A stretch of DNA of 64,000 bases from Thiomicrorhabdus sp965603495 (GCA_965603495.1 CBFDDF010000007.1:93455-157454), one strand, 5' to 3'; positions 43,990 to 53,395 are shown, counted from the first letter of the stretch. Notes: generated from the sequence alone by a model not told the origin. A program made the numbers and translations.

Positions 43990-44976
43990 ATGGTTCATGA
44001 TATCGAAGCCACTGAAGGACTTTTGCACGCTTATTTATTTGATGGAAAAGGTAGTGGTCGTTATTTGACTTGGTCAGAAGTAGAGGGTTGGGATGCTTCT
44101 ATGGGGCGGCTTTGGCTGCATTTTGATTATACAAATACCTTCGTTCAGGATTGGGTGAGTAATCAGAGTGGTTTAGAGCCTGTTATTAGCCAAGCTCTGT
44201 TAACGGAAGAAACTCGACCGCGAGTGGCTGCTATCGATGATGGGTTACTGATTGCCTTACGTGGTGTCAATCTAAATCCAGGATCAAATCCAGAAGATAT
44301 GGTCTCAATTCGTCTTTGGGCTAATGCTGATAGAGTCATTAGTACTCGTAAACGTACTTTATTGTCTACTCAAGATGTCTTGGCAAAATTAAAACGAGGC
44401 ACAGGCCCTAAAGATAGTGCTGAGTTGATTGTTCAACTGACCGATAGTTTGATTTGGCGTATGAGTGATACGGTGGATATGCTTGAAGATAAAATGGCAG
44501 AGTTGGAAGATGGGTCGCTGTCTGAAAGCAGGTCTACTTTGCGTTTTGAACTGGCCTCCTTGCGTCGTCAAACCATTTCGTTAAGGCGTTACCTTTCACC
44601 AGAAAGAGAAGCCTTGACTAGATTAATGATTGAAAGAGTCAGCTGGTTTGATCATGATAATCATATAAAAATTCGTGAAGTGAGTGACCGGCTAATCCGG
44701 CATCTGGAAGACATTGATGCGGTAAGGGAGCGTGCTGCGGTCACACATGAAGAGCTTTTGAGTCGAATTTCTGAGCAACTTAATGAACGGATGTATGTGC
44801 TCTCAATTCTTTCAGCAGTATTTTTACCGCTTGGTTTTTTTACAGGGCTATTAGGGATTAATGTGGGCGGCATCCCTGGCGCGGAAAATACAAACGCCTT
44901 TATGATTTTTGTCGGGATTTTAATTGTGATTGTATTGTTTCAAGTGTGGCTGTTTAGACGTAATAAGTGGTTGTAA
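43990..44976 (+). CDS. zntB: CorA-family zinc transporter ZntB
   Basis: 328 residues. A long cytoplasmic funnel domain, with the stalk helix around SESRSTLRFELASLRRQTISLRRYLSPEREAL, ends in two membrane helices; between them lies GINVGGIPG, the GxN signature in its ZntB form (CorA has YGMNF). It forms pentamers in the inner membrane and moves zinc. AAAGGGG precedes ATG 43990. No metal regulator is encoded nearby. Confidence 0.9.
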   Translation: MVHDIEATEGLLHAYLFDGKGSGRYLTWSEVEGWDASMGRLWLHFDYTNTFVQDWVSNQSGLEPVISQALLTEETRPRVAAIDDGLLIALRGVNLNPGSNPEDMVSIRLWANADRVISTRKRTLLSTQDVLAKLKRGTGPKDSAELIVQLTDSLIWRMSDTVDMLEDKMAELEDGSLSESRSTLRFELASLRRQTISLRRYLSPEREALTRLMIERVSWFDHDNHIKIREVSDRLIRHLEDIDAVRERAAVTHEELLSRISEQLNERMYVLSILSAVFLPLGFFTGLLGINVGGIPGAENTNAFMIFVGILIVIVLFQVWLFRRNKWL

Positions 44977-45015
44977 TCTAAAGTTGTCATTGTGATATGA
45001 TGCGCGCTTTAAACA

Positions 45016-45037
45016 CCTTGTCACATGATTGACAAGG
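45016..45037. promoter_or_regulatory. Hairpin after zntB
   Basis: CCTTGTC (45016-45022), 8-nt loop, GACAAGG (45031-45037), 40 bp after zntB. No T-run follows, so it may be a weak terminator or a leader structure of the MscS gene. A direct repeat of GCTTAA follows nearby. Confidence 0.35.
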
Positions 45038-45087
45038 CCGCAAGATGCTTAACACAAGGCTTAAAGTCTTGATGTGCTTAACCTTTT

Positions 45088-45663
45088 ATGGATACATTTA
45101 AAATGTCGGATTTATCGCTTTTTCAACTCATTTTGACGCTGGTCATTATGGTTTCTTTTGTCGTCATTAACCGTTTAAATGTCAAGGTAATGAATAGATT
45201 AGGGTTTTATAAAGGCGTGCCTGAATCCCGAATTATTAATGTTCAGAAGTATTTTAAAATACTCACATTTTTAATTGTTCTAATTGCACTCTTAGCCATT
45301 TGGGGGGTGGATTACCGTGGCGTATTGATTTTTGCATCTTCTATTATCGCTGTTCTGGGGGTTGCTTTATTTGCACAGTGGTCACTCTTATCGAACATTA
45401 CTGCGGGAGTCATTATTTTCTTTGCTTTTCCGGCGAGGATAGGGGATAAGATTGAAATCATTGATGGAGCTGATGTGATTACAGGGACGATTATCGAAAT
45501 TAATGTTTTTCAAATGTTATTGAGAGACGATAAAGGGTTTGATATCTCCTATCCCAATAATCTGGTTTTGCAACGTCCAGTCCGTCGACTGTTGGCGACC
45601 AGAGATGTTTCTAAAGATAAAAAAACATCTGCTTTGCAATCCCGTTTTAAAGGCCGTAGCTAA
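45088..45663 (+). CDS. Small MscS-type mechanosensitive channel protein
   Basis: 191 residues: membrane helices at ~10-28, 55-75 and ~80-100, then the MscS pore/upper beta domain: VALFAQWSLLSNITAGVIIFFAFPARIGDKIEII is the conserved TM3b-beta stretch (GxxxQxxxxNxxxGxxIxxxxPFxxGD). It ends soon after the beta domain and lacks the large C-terminal vestibule, so it is a short family member. It would sit in the inner membrane and act in osmotic or ion flux. The ATG at 45103 is an alternative start. Confidence 0.85.
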   Translation: MDTFKMSDLSLFQLILTLVIMVSFVVINRLNVKVMNRLGFYKGVPESRIINVQKYFKILTFLIVLIALLAIWGVDYRGVLIFASSIIAVLGVALFAQWSLLSNITAGVIIFFAFPARIGDKIEIIDGADVITGTIIEINVFQMLLRDDKGFDISYPNNLVLQRPVRRLLATRDVSKDKKTSALQSRFKGRS

Positions 45664-45736
45664 TATAACGCTATTAAGACTTTATTCCGTAATTTTATTT
45701 CTTCCTGATTTCATAAAGGTTACAGGCTTCCAATAG

Positions 45737-45748
45737 AGCAGGCCTGGA
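45737..45748. repeat. Degenerate palindrome upstream of mutL
   Basis: AGCAGGCCTGGA keeps the inner ten-base core nearly complete (CAGGCCTG intact) with two mismatches at the edges. It lies about 45 bp upstream of the mutL -10 box. It is probably a decayed member of the family. Confidence 0.5.
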
Positions 45749-45788
45749 CGGCCTGATTGATAGGCACTCATGGTTATTGTGTTTTTGA

Positions 45789-45797
45789 TGCTATAAT
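45789..45797 (+). promoter_or_regulatory. Extended -10 promoter of mutL
   Basis: TGCTATAAT 58 bp before the mutL ATG, identical to the nine bases of the predicted glnS promoter. It would drive mutL-miaA-hfq and perhaps more of the operon. Confidence 0.6.
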
Positions 45798-45854
45798 TCC
45801 ATCCCTTAATTTTATCCGCTTTAAACAATCCATATCTAAGATGAATACATTTAA

Positions 45855-47783
45855 ATGAATGCAGCCACTCGACAATCTATTGAACAACTTCCGTCTTATT
45901 TAGCGGATCAGATCGCAGCCGGTGAAGTGGTTGAAAGACCTGCTTCTGTGGTCAAGGAGCTACTCGAAAACGCTTTGGATTCTGGCGCAACTCAAATCGA
46001 TATTATGATTGAAGAGGGTGGTGAAAAATCGATTGTGGTGATTGATAATGGCAGTGGAATCCCGAAGCAAGAGTTGTTGTTAGCGGTGAGTCGACATGCC
46101 ACCAGTAAAATCAAAACGGGTGAGGATTTGGCGGCGGTGGCGACGCTTGGATTTAGAGGCGAAGCACTGGCGAGTATCAGTTCAGTTTCTCGATTTGAGA
46201 TGAGTAGTCGACATGAGTCGGAGAAAGCTGCGTGGCAACTTAATTCAGAAGGCGAAGGTCGTTGGAGTGACTTGAAGCCAGCGGCGGGTACGGTGGGTAC
46301 ACGTGTCAGTGTCGTGGATCTGTTTTTTAATACCCCGGCGAGAAAGAAGTTTCTGAGAACCGCACGTGCTGAGTTTATGCAAATTGAGCAGCTTGTTAAG
46401 CGCGTGATGTTAAGTCGTCCTGAGGTGAGTTTTAAACTCATCCATAATCAGAAAGTCACGCGGCATGTTATTGCGGTGACTGATGAGTTGAGCCTCAAAA
46501 AAAGGTTAGCGCAATTGATGGGCGCACCTTTTGTGCAGCAGTCATTGGAGATTAACTTTGAGGCTCAAGATATTAAGCTGTCGGGTTGGGTCGGTCAGCC
46601 GACCTTTAATCGCAGTCAGACTGATATGCAATATCTATTTGTAAACGGCAGAATCGTTCGTGATCGCTTGCTCTCTTACGCGGTCAAGCAGGCTTATGCA
46701 GATGTGCTTTACAATGGCCGACATCCCGCCTATTTATTGTTTTTAGAGATTCCGCATGAGCTAGTGGATGTCAATGTGCATCCGTCAAAATATGAAGTGC
46801 GTTTTGCCAATGGTCGTTGGGTGTATGATTTTTTACGCCGTTCAGTACGAGAGTCCGTGGCACGTCCGATTGCTGCTGAAACGGGCAGTGGTGTCCAGCT
46901 AGGTTCGTCAATGGATCCGGCTCAGGGTGGCCTTGCTGGACAAAATTCCTTTGGCGCTGGTTTTTCATCTGTCGGCCATTCACAAATAGATGTACAAACC
47001 GCCATGGCGTTTCAACAGCCTTATGAGGCTAGTCAGAATCCAAGCCAGGACACGCTGCAAAGTGCACAATATCAGGCGGTTTTATCGGGTGGTAATAGTT
47101 TCAATCGTAATCTACAGGATATTATTAATCAGCGCCGTCAACCGACCAGGCCTGGTGAGGTTCATGAGGCTTCATCCGAGTATGATGTTAATCAAGGGAT
47201 GCCTAGACTCGGTTTTGCCAAGGCGCAAATTCACGGAGTTTATATTCTGTCAGAAAATCAGCACGGTTTGGTTTTGGTGGATATGCATGCAGCGCATGAA
47301 CGGGTAGTGTATGAACGTTTCAAAACACAGTGGGCCACGGATCGTTTGGTCAGCCAGCCACTATTGGTACCGATTGCAATGGCATTGGATGAATCTCAAG
47401 TCGAGGTGTGGCAGATTAATGAAGCTGGCTTTAGTAAATTGGGCTTTGAGATTGAATTATTAGGGCCGGAGCAATTGAAAATAACCGCGGTGCCGGCTTT
47501 ATTGATTAAAAGTGATGTGGTCGGTTTATTGAACGATATGATTGCCGACTTAGCGATTGCGGGGCAAACCCAGCAGGTGGAAGAGCGTATTAATGAAATG
47601 TTGTCGACCATGGCTTGTCATGGTTCAGTCAGAGCCAACCGCCAATTAACGATTCCTGAAATGAACGCCTTATTAAGAGAGATGGAAGTCACCGAACGTT
47701 CAGACCAATGTAATCATGGTCGTCCGACTTGGGTACAGATGTCGATGGGTCAGTTAGACAGTCTATTTATGCGTGGGCAATAA
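45855..47783 (+). CDS. mutL: DNA mismatch repair protein MutL
   Basis: 642 residues. The N-terminal GHKL ATPase has ELLENALDSGATQIDI, DNGSGIP, TLGFRGEALASISSV and NTPARKKFL, then the transducer domain. A disordered linker spans ~345-445, and a C-terminal dimerisation domain follows. The C-domain carries DMHAAHERVVYE from Asp476 (the DQHA(X)2E(X)4E endonuclease motif with Met for Gln), MACHGSVRA and CNHGRPTW, so this is the endonuclease-type MutL rather than the E. coli MutH-dependent type. The dispersed palindrome is present exactly in frame at 47145-47156, encoding T431-R-P-G in the linker. First gene of the mutL-miaA-hfq block. Confidence 0.95.
   Translation: MNAATRQSIEQLPSYLADQIAAGEVVERPASVVKELLENALDSGATQIDIMIEEGGEKSIVVIDNGSGIPKQELLLAVSRHATSKIKTGEDLAAVATLGFRGEALASISSVSRFEMSSRHESEKAAWQLNSEGEGRWSDLKPAAGTVGTRVSVVDLFFNTPARKKFLRTARAEFMQIEQLVKRVMLSRPEVSFKLIHNQKVTRHVIAVTDELSLKKRLAQLMGAPFVQQSLEINFEAQDIKLSGWVGQPTFNRSQTDMQYLFVNGRIVRDRLLSYAVKQAYADVLYNGRHPAYLLFLEIPHELVDVNVHPSKYEVRFANGRWVYDFLRRSVRESVARPIAAETGSGVQLGSSMDPAQGGLAGQNSFGAGFSSVGHSQIDVQTAMAFQQPYEASQNPSQDTLQSAQYQAVLSGGNSFNRNLQDIINQRRQPTRPGEVHEASSEYDVNQGMPRLGFAKAQIHGVYILSENQHGLVLVDMHAAHERVVYERFKTQWATDRLVSQPLLVPIAMALDESQVEVWQINEAGFSKLGFEIELLGPEQLKITAVPALLIKSDVVGLLNDMIADLAIAGQTQQVEERINEMLSTMACHGSVRANRQLTIPEMNALLREMEVTERSDQCNHGRPTWVQMSMGQLDSLFMRGQ
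47145..47156. repeat. Palindrome copy 15, inside mutL
   Basis: Exact 12-mer covering four codons (acc agg cct ggt) in the variable MutL linker. It is the only exact copy in a coding region; it lies where extra residues would be tolerated. Confidence 0.95.
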
Positions 47784-47843
47784 AGCGCACAACGCTTGAA
47801 TTCACATAACAAGTTCGCTTAAACGAGTAAAAAGTTAATAAAG

Positions 47844-48800
47844 ATGATCGAATTAGTCGAAAAATTAATCGCAAACAAGCAGTGCCTGGCGCTGATGGGG
47901 CCAACGGCCTCAGGTAAAAGTCAGTTGTCTATGGATTTGGCCAAGGTCTTACCGATAGAGATTATCAGTGTCGATTCGGCATTGATCTATCGTCAGATGG
48001 ATATTGGCACCGCTAAACCAAGTGCTGAAGAAATGCTGGCCGTGCCGCATCACCTGATTAATACCCATGATCCTGTAGAAGCTTATTCGGCTTCCGAGTT
48101 TGTTGAAGATGTTCATCAACTGGTCGAGGCTATTTTTACTCGGGGGCGTTTACCCGTATTAGTCGGCGGTACTATGATGTACTACAACGCTTTACAGCAG
48201 GGTATGAATGATTTACCGCCTGCGGATGAAACCATCAGGGCGTCTTTACAAGCTATTTGGCAAGAAAATCCCGAAAGCTTACATGAACGATTGACTGAGA
48301 TTGATCCTGTGTCAGCGTTACGCATTCACCCGAATGATCCTCAACGTGTGATTCGGGCCTTGGAAGTTTACGAAGTGTCTGGCAAGACCTTAACAGAGCT
48401 ACGTGCCGAGCCTAAGCCTAGTTTGACTGCGTTTAGTTTGATTAAGGTCGCTTTAATTCCAGAAGATCGCGCCAGATTACATAAGCAAATTGGCAAGCGT
48501 TTTGACTCGATGCTGCAGTCTGGTTTTTTACAAGAAGTGAAAGCGCTTTACGAACGGGGTGATCTGGATGGGGATATGACCTCGATGCGTTCTGTCGGAT
48601 ATCGCCAGGCCTGGTTGTTTCTAGAGGGGGAGTATGATTATGAAACCTTCGTCTACAAGGGGTTAGTTGCAACCCGTCAATTGGCAAAGCGACAGTTAAC
48701 TTGGCTTAGGAAAGAAACGGATTTAACGGTGATTGATCCTTATAAAACCACGCCGGAAGAACGCTTGGAGCAGGTGATGGCTTTATTGAATCACGCTTAG
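47844..48800 (+). CDS. miaA: tRNA dimethylallyltransferase
   Basis: 318 residues: P-loop LMGPTASGKSQLS near the start, VDSALIYRQMDIGTAKPS, PVLVGGTMMYYNALQ and RSVGYRQAWLFLEGEYD. It adds dimethylallyl to A37 of tRNAs reading UNN codons. A one-mismatch palindrome (48604-48615) falls in the GYRQAW codons, a conserved protein motif, so it is probably fortuitous. It has 60 bp to mutL and precedes hfq, the classic order. Confidence 0.95.
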   Translation: MIELVEKLIANKQCLALMGPTASGKSQLSMDLAKVLPIEIISVDSALIYRQMDIGTAKPSAEEMLAVPHHLINTHDPVEAYSASEFVEDVHQLVEAIFTRGRLPVLVGGTMMYYNALQQGMNDLPPADETIRASLQAIWQENPESLHERLTEIDPVSALRIHPNDPQRVIRALEVYEVSGKTLTELRAEPKPSLTAFSLIKVALIPEDRARLHKQIGKRFDSMLQSGFLQEVKALYERGDLDGDMTSMRSVGYRQAWLFLEGEYDYETFVYKGLVATRQLAKRQLTWLRKETDLTVIDPYKTTPEERLEQVMALLNHA

Positions 48801-48966
48801 AAGCTCGGGTATTGGAGAATAAAAGGGCTTGATAAAAAGAATTGAAGTCGCTATGGTATGCTTTTCGCTAGATTCAGTGCTAAGTAATTTTCCAAATGCT
48901 TACGGTGTAAACTTAAAATAATAATAATAAAAATGACAATAATAAAAATAATAAAAAGGAATCATT

Positions 48967-49236
48967 ATGGAAAGCAAGAAATCGGCTAAAGCCCTTCCAA
49001 TTCAAGACCCGTATTTAAATGCGTTACGTAAAGAGCGCATTAGCGTTTCTGTTTACTTAGTCAATGGCGTAAAGCTACAGGGTAAAGTGGATTCATTTGA
49101 TCAGTTTGTTGTCTTATTGAGAAGCAGTGTGACGCAGATGGTTTATAAACATGCCATTTCTACCATTGTCCCAATGCGTGACCCTAAGCCTTATGAGTCT
49201 TCAGCTGAAGATCGTGAGGCTTCTGAATCAGATTAG
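48967..49236 (+). CDS. hfq: RNA chaperone Hfq
   Basis: 89 residues. The Sm fold has LQDPYLNALRKERI-type N-terminus (IQDPYLNALRKERISVSVYLVNG), Sm1 KLQGKVDSFDQFVVLL and Sm2 YKHAISTIVP. The tail after residue ~70 is short and acidic (SSAEDREASESD). It forms hexamers and pairs small RNAs with mRNAs. AAGGA precedes ATG 48967; the leader before it is an unusual run of AATAAT-type A/T-rich repeats. Confidence 0.97.
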   Translation: MESKKSAKALPIQDPYLNALRKERISVSVYLVNGVKLQGKVDSFDQFVVLLRSSVTQMVYKHAISTIVPMRDPKPYESSAEDREASESD

Positions 49237-49379
49237 TCAATTGTCTGTCACAAAATTTCTCGGCCTTGATAAATAGGCATCAGCTTTTAAGGGGCTTGGT
49301 TTGACTTTAAATCGACTTTAAGTCTATTTAGGTTACTATATGGCTCCTTGAATTAAGTTCTAAAAGAGAAAACGCTTAT

Positions 49380-50675
49380 ATGGAATTATTTGATCGTCTT
49401 GAACGACGTGAATTAGAACGTGCCGTGCTGGTCCACGTTGATTTCTACAATGAATCAGATCGTGAAGACATTGATGAATTTTATGAATTGGTCGATTCTG
49501 CTGGTGCTGAAGTTTGCACCCTCCTAACCACTAAACGACAAAGACCCGATCCAAAATATTTTGTAGGTAAAGGTAAAGCAGAAGAAATTCAAGCGGCCGT
49601 AGAACTCTATGAAGCGGATGTGGTTATTGTCAATCACGCCCTAACGCCTGCTCAAGAACGTAACCTATCAACCCTGTTTGATTGCCAAGTGTTAGATCGT
49701 GTCGGTCTTATTCTCGACATATTTGCGCAACGCGCACGTTCCCATGAAGGTAAGCTTCAGGTTGAATTAGCCCAAATGAAGCGTATGTCTACCCGTTTGG
49801 TAAAAGGCTGGACGCATCTAGATAGACAGGGTGGTATTGGTGCTCGTGGTCCAGGTGAAACACAGTTGGAATCGGATAGACGTCTGGTTCAGGTACGGAT
49901 TAAGTCTTTAGAAGCTAAAATTGAGAAAGTGCGTAAGCAGCGTGGTCTCGGTCAGCAGGCGCGTAAACGTTCAGAAATTCCTATTATTACTATAATTGGT
50001 TATACCAATGCCGGAAAGTCGACATTGTTTAATCAAATGACCTCTGCCAATGTTTATGCAGAAGACCGTTTGTTTGCAACCTTAGATTCTACTTTACGTC
50101 GTGTTCATCTTCCTGGAGCGGGTAAGGTTATTTTTGCAGATACCGTTGGCTTTATTCGACATATTCCGCATGATTTAGTGACGGCATTTCGCTCAACCCT
50201 AGAAGAGACTCGTGAAGCGGATTTATTAGTCCATTTGGTGGATGCTTCTGATCCGAATAGAGACGAAAAAATTAGCGATGTACACGATGTCATCGCCGAA
50301 GTAGGGGCCGAATCTGTCCCACAGTTATTGGTGTTTAATAAAATTGATCGATTAGAACCAGCAGTCATGCCTAAAATTGACCGTGATGAGGCTGGCGTAC
50401 CACAACGAGTTTGGGTTTCTGCGAAAGAAGGCGATGGGATTGATATGTTGCTCGAAGCTGTTGCCTCATTCTTCAAGGGCGCGTTTTTAACGGTTTCACT
50501 CACTCTGAAGGTGGAGGCTGGTAAAAAGAGAGCAGATCTTTATTCTCTGGGGACCATTTTGGAAGAAGGCTTTGATGAAGAGGGTAATAGCCTCTTTAAA
50601 ATGTCTTTGACTCACCAAGAGTGGAACGCGGTCAAAGATTGGCCGGAACTGCTTAAGGCAGAAGTGTTATCCTAG
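49380..50675 (+). CDS. hflX: Ribosome-associated GTPase HflX
   Basis: 431 residues. The N-terminal HflX domain (RRELERAVLVHVDF, VCTLLTTKRQRPDPKYFVGKGKAEEI), a coiled glycine-rich segment (GGIGARGPGETQLESDRR), and a GTPase with G1 GYTNAGKST (~207-215), G3 DTVGF and G4 NKID are in order. It splits stalled 70S ribosomes under stress. It follows hfq by 143 bp. Confidence 0.95.
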   Translation: MELFDRLERRELERAVLVHVDFYNESDREDIDEFYELVDSAGAEVCTLLTTKRQRPDPKYFVGKGKAEEIQAAVELYEADVVIVNHALTPAQERNLSTLFDCQVLDRVGLILDIFAQRARSHEGKLQVELAQMKRMSTRLVKGWTHLDRQGGIGARGPGETQLESDRRLVQVRIKSLEAKIEKVRKQRGLGQQARKRSEIPIITIIGYTNAGKSTLFNQMTSANVYAEDRLFATLDSTLRRVHLPGAGKVIFADTVGFIRHIPHDLVTAFRSTLEETREADLLVHLVDASDPNRDEKISDVHDVIAEVGAESVPQLLVFNKIDRLEPAVMPKIDRDEAGVPQRVWVSAKEGDGIDMLLEAVASFFKGAFLTVSLTLKVEAGKKRADLYSLGTILEEGFDEEGNSLFKMSLTHQEWNAVKDWPELLKAEVLS

Positions 50676-50909
50676 AGTTTTTACGGTATGAGTAATACCA
50701 CTAATTCACAGAACTATATTGTCTATAAATTATTTTAATAGGTGACTTTTAGTGCCAACCTAACTAGAATAATCAAATTGTGTCTGCAAAATTTTCGATT
50801 TAAAATCCCGCTTTAGGGTTTGGATCAAAACAGCAGACAAGTTTTTACTTATAAAGCGTAAAACAAAATTAATTTTTAAAATTATTTGTTAAAGCATGGA
50901 GATGTTTGA

Positions 50910-52139
50910 ATGGCTTGGAACGAACCAGGTAAGTCCGGACAAGATCCTTGGGGTAACTCAGGAAACAATGGGGGTGGTGATAAAAAACCACCTAAGAAAC
51001 AGAGTAATGACGATATTGATGTATTGTTGAAAAAGGCTCAAAGCGTCTTCGGTGGCGCGGGTAAAAAATTCGGCAGTGGTAGTGGCGGCGGAATCGGCGG
51101 AATCGGTGGTTCTGTCATTGCAGGTGTTGTTGGGGTTGTTTGGCTACTTTCTGGTATCTACATTGTAGATCCAGCAGAGCGTGGTGTTGTGACTCAGTTC
51201 GGTGCTTATGTTGAAGAAACTAAAGCCGGTCCCCATTGGCATATTCCATATCCGATTGAAGCGGTACGTATCGTCAACGTCGATCAAATCAGAACAGCTG
51301 AAATCGGTTACCGTTCTGACAGTAATCGAAGTGGCAGTGTTCCAACGGAATCTCTGATGTTGACTAAAGATGAGAATATTGTTGATTTAAAAATCGCGGT
51401 TCAATATCAAGTTGAAAGTGCGAATCAATATTTGTTTGATATCTCAGATCCTGATTTAACATTACGCGCCGTGGTAGAAAGTACCCTGCGTGAAGTTGTG
51501 GGTCAAAATACAATGGATTTCGTCTTAACAGAAGGCCGTAATGAAGTTGTCTCTCGTGTGCAAAGCTTAACCCAAGAACGTTTAGCGGCTTATAAGACAG
51601 GTTTAATTGTCACCAGTGTTAACTTGCAAGACGCTCAACCGCCTGAGCAAGTACAGTCTGCATTTGCGGATGTTGTTAAGGCGCGTGAAGATAGAGAGCG
51701 TGTTATTAATGAAGCTGAAACGTACTCAAACGACATCTTGCCTAAATCTCGTGGTCAAGCAGCGCGTGAACTTGAAGAAGCCAGTGCTTATCACGATCGT
51801 GTGATTGCTCAAGCAACTGGTGAAGCATCACGTTTTACGAGTATTGTAAAAGAGTACAAAAAGGCACCTGAAGTAACGCGTAATCGTCTATATATTGATG
51901 CCGTTTCTCAAGTGTTAAGTAATACCAGTAAGGTTTTTGTTGGTTCTGATAGCAGTAACAACCTGTTATATCTTCCTTTAGATAAAATGGTAAGCCAAGG
52001 TTCATCAGCACCGCTTCAAGCACCTCAGCAGATGGCACCAGCAACCACTTCAAGCAATACTAATCAAAATAGTAACGTGAATAATTCAGGTCAAAAAACC
52101 AATATTCGTGATTACTTAAAAAATAGGGAGCTACGTTAA
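50910..52139 (+). CDS. hflK: HflK, FtsH-modulating membrane protein
   Basis: 409 residues. A glycine-rich cytoplasmic N-terminus (GQDPWGNSGNNGGGDKKP, GSGSGGGIGGIGG) precedes one membrane helix (~68-87) and an SPFH/Band 7 domain (YIVDPAERGVVTQFG, DENIVDLKIAVQYQV, LREVVGQNTMDFVL), with helix to ~345 and an Asn/Ser/Gln-rich tail. With HflC it forms a periplasmic cage around the FtsH protease. The last base overlaps the first of hflC. Confidence 0.95.
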   Translation: MAWNEPGKSGQDPWGNSGNNGGGDKKPPKKQSNDDIDVLLKKAQSVFGGAGKKFGSGSGGGIGGIGGSVIAGVVGVVWLLSGIYIVDPAERGVVTQFGAYVEETKAGPHWHIPYPIEAVRIVNVDQIRTAEIGYRSDSNRSGSVPTESLMLTKDENIVDLKIAVQYQVESANQYLFDISDPDLTLRAVVESTLREVVGQNTMDFVLTEGRNEVVSRVQSLTQERLAAYKTGLIVTSVNLQDAQPPEQVQSAFADVVKAREDRERVINEAETYSNDILPKSRGQAARELEEASAYHDRVIAQATGEASRFTSIVKEYKKAPEVTRNRLYIDAVSQVLSNTSKVFVGSDSSNNLLYLPLDKMVSQGSSAPLQAPQQMAPATTSSNTNQNSNVNNSGQKTNIRDYLKNRELR

Positions 52140-52996
52140 TGAAATCGGTCTTTTCAATATTAGTAGCTGCAGTTTTATTTGTAGCCAGTAGTTCCGTTTA
52201 TGTTGTCAACCAGTGGGAAACCGGCGTTGTGCTTCGATTAGGTGAAATCGTTGAAGCGGATGTTGAGCCTGGCTTACACTTCAAAACGCCTTTTATCAAT
52301 AACGTACGTAAGTTTGATTCACGTCTACAGACGTTGGATGCGGCACCTGAACGTTATTTAACCAGCGAAAAGAAAAACTTAGTCGTTGATTCATTTGTTA
52401 AATGGCGAATCAAAGATGTCGAAAAGTTCTATACCACTATGAATGGTGACAACCGTCAGGCGGGTATGAAACTAGGCCAGATTGTTAAAGATGGTTTACG
52501 TGCAGAGTTTGGTAATCGTTCGGTGAAAGAGGTTATCTCTGGTGAGCGTGTCGAGATTGCACAAAAAATTAAAGCCACGACAGCGAGTGCTGCAAGTTCA
52601 TTTGGTATTGAGATTGAAGATATTCGTATTAAACGAATTGATTTAGCCAAAGATATCAGTGAATCGGTTTACCGTCGAATGGAAGCAGAACGTAATCGTG
52701 TCGCTAAGGATCTAAGATCGAAAGGATCTGAGTCGGCTGAAAAAATTAAAGCCGATGCGGATCGCCAAAGAGTAGTTATTTTGGCAGATGCTTATAGTGA
52801 AGCTGAAATTTTACGCGGTAAAGGCGATGCAACCGCCGCAGAGATTTATGCAAAAGCGTATAACCTTGATGCTGAATTTTACAGTTTTTACCACAGTATC
52901 AATGCTTACAAAAACTCGTTTACCGATAAGTCAGATATCATGCTAGTAGATCCTAAGTCTGATTTCTTCAAGTACTTTAATCAGTCAACGAAGTAA
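52139..52996 (+). CDS. hflC: HflC, FtsH-modulating membrane protein
   Basis: 285 residues: N-terminal membrane helix (FSILVAAVLFVASSSVYVV), then Band 7 (VNQWETGVVLRLGEIVEADVEPGLHFKTPF, LVVDSFVKWRI). It partners HflK. Start overlaps the HflK stop by one base (TAATG). A terminator follows 17 bp after the stop. Confidence 0.95.
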   Translation: MKSVFSILVAAVLFVASSSVYVVNQWETGVVLRLGEIVEADVEPGLHFKTPFINNVRKFDSRLQTLDAAPERYLTSEKKNLVVDSFVKWRIKDVEKFYTTMNGDNRQAGMKLGQIVKDGLRAEFGNRSVKEVISGERVEIAQKIKATTASAASSFGIEIEDIRIKRIDLAKDISESVYRRMEAERNRVAKDLRSKGSESAEKIKADADRQRVVILADAYSEAEILRGKGDATAAEIYAKAYNLDAEFYSFYHSINAYKNSFTDKSDIMLVDPKSDFFKYFNQSTK

Positions 52997-53013
52997 GTTA
53001 ACTCAATAAAAGG

Positions 53014-53037
53014 AAGGTGGGGTAACCCACCTTTTTT
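53014..53037 (+). terminator. Terminator after hflC
   Basis: AAGGTGGG, loop GTAA, CCCACCTT then a T-run. The DUF2065 start codon lies only nine bases after its end, so readthrough or a promoter in or near the hairpin must serve that gene. Confidence 0.85.
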
Positions 53038-53045
53038 GTGTGATT

Positions 53046-53237
53046 ATGTTAGAAACAGCCTTGATTTCAGCCCTTGCTTTAGTATTTATACTTGAAGGTT
53101 TATTGCCTTTTATGTTCCCAAAGTTTTGGCGAAAGATGATGTCAGAGGCCACTTTATTAACCGAAAAGCAATTGCGGTTAATGGGGTTGGTCTCCATCTC
53201 GATCGGTCTAGCTGTTTTAATGTTTTTCACCGCATAG
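53046..53237 (+). CDS. DUF2065 (YjeT-like) small membrane protein
   Basis: 63 residues with two membrane helices (ALISALALVFILEGLLPFMFP and LMGLVSISIGLAVLMFF). It matches the DUF2065/YjeT family always found between hflC and purA-hisZ in gammaproteobacteria. The role is unknown. No Shine-Dalgarno is visible before ATG 53046, because the hflC terminator occupies that space; a GTG at 53040 is in frame too. Confidence 0.85.
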   Translation: MLETALISALALVFILEGLLPFMFPKFWRKMMSEATLLTEKQLRLMGLVSISIGLAVLMFFTA

Positions 53238-53265
53238 TACCTTTCAACGTATTTGAACGGGCGAC

Positions 53266-53279
53266 AGGAAAATTTTCCT
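53266..53279. repeat. 14-bp palindrome AGGAAAATTTTCCT
   Basis: Perfect palindrome in the 158-bp gap between DUF2065 and hisZ, followed by a CCTCCCCC run. It is unrelated to the ACCAGGCCTGGT family. It may be an operator for hisZ-purA or chance. Confidence 0.4.
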
Positions 53280-53395
53280 CCCCCTTGATGTTTCAGGTAC
53301 GAACGATTGAAACGTGTTCAGAAATAATTGATTCAATAATTAATTTATTAGAACCGAATCATCAGAATTTAAGTGATTAGAAAGAAGTTTTTAAA

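Noticed and set aside
48604..48615. One-mismatch palindrome in miaA
   Set aside because: It falls in codons for the invariant GYRQAW motif of MiaA, so protein conservation alone explains it.
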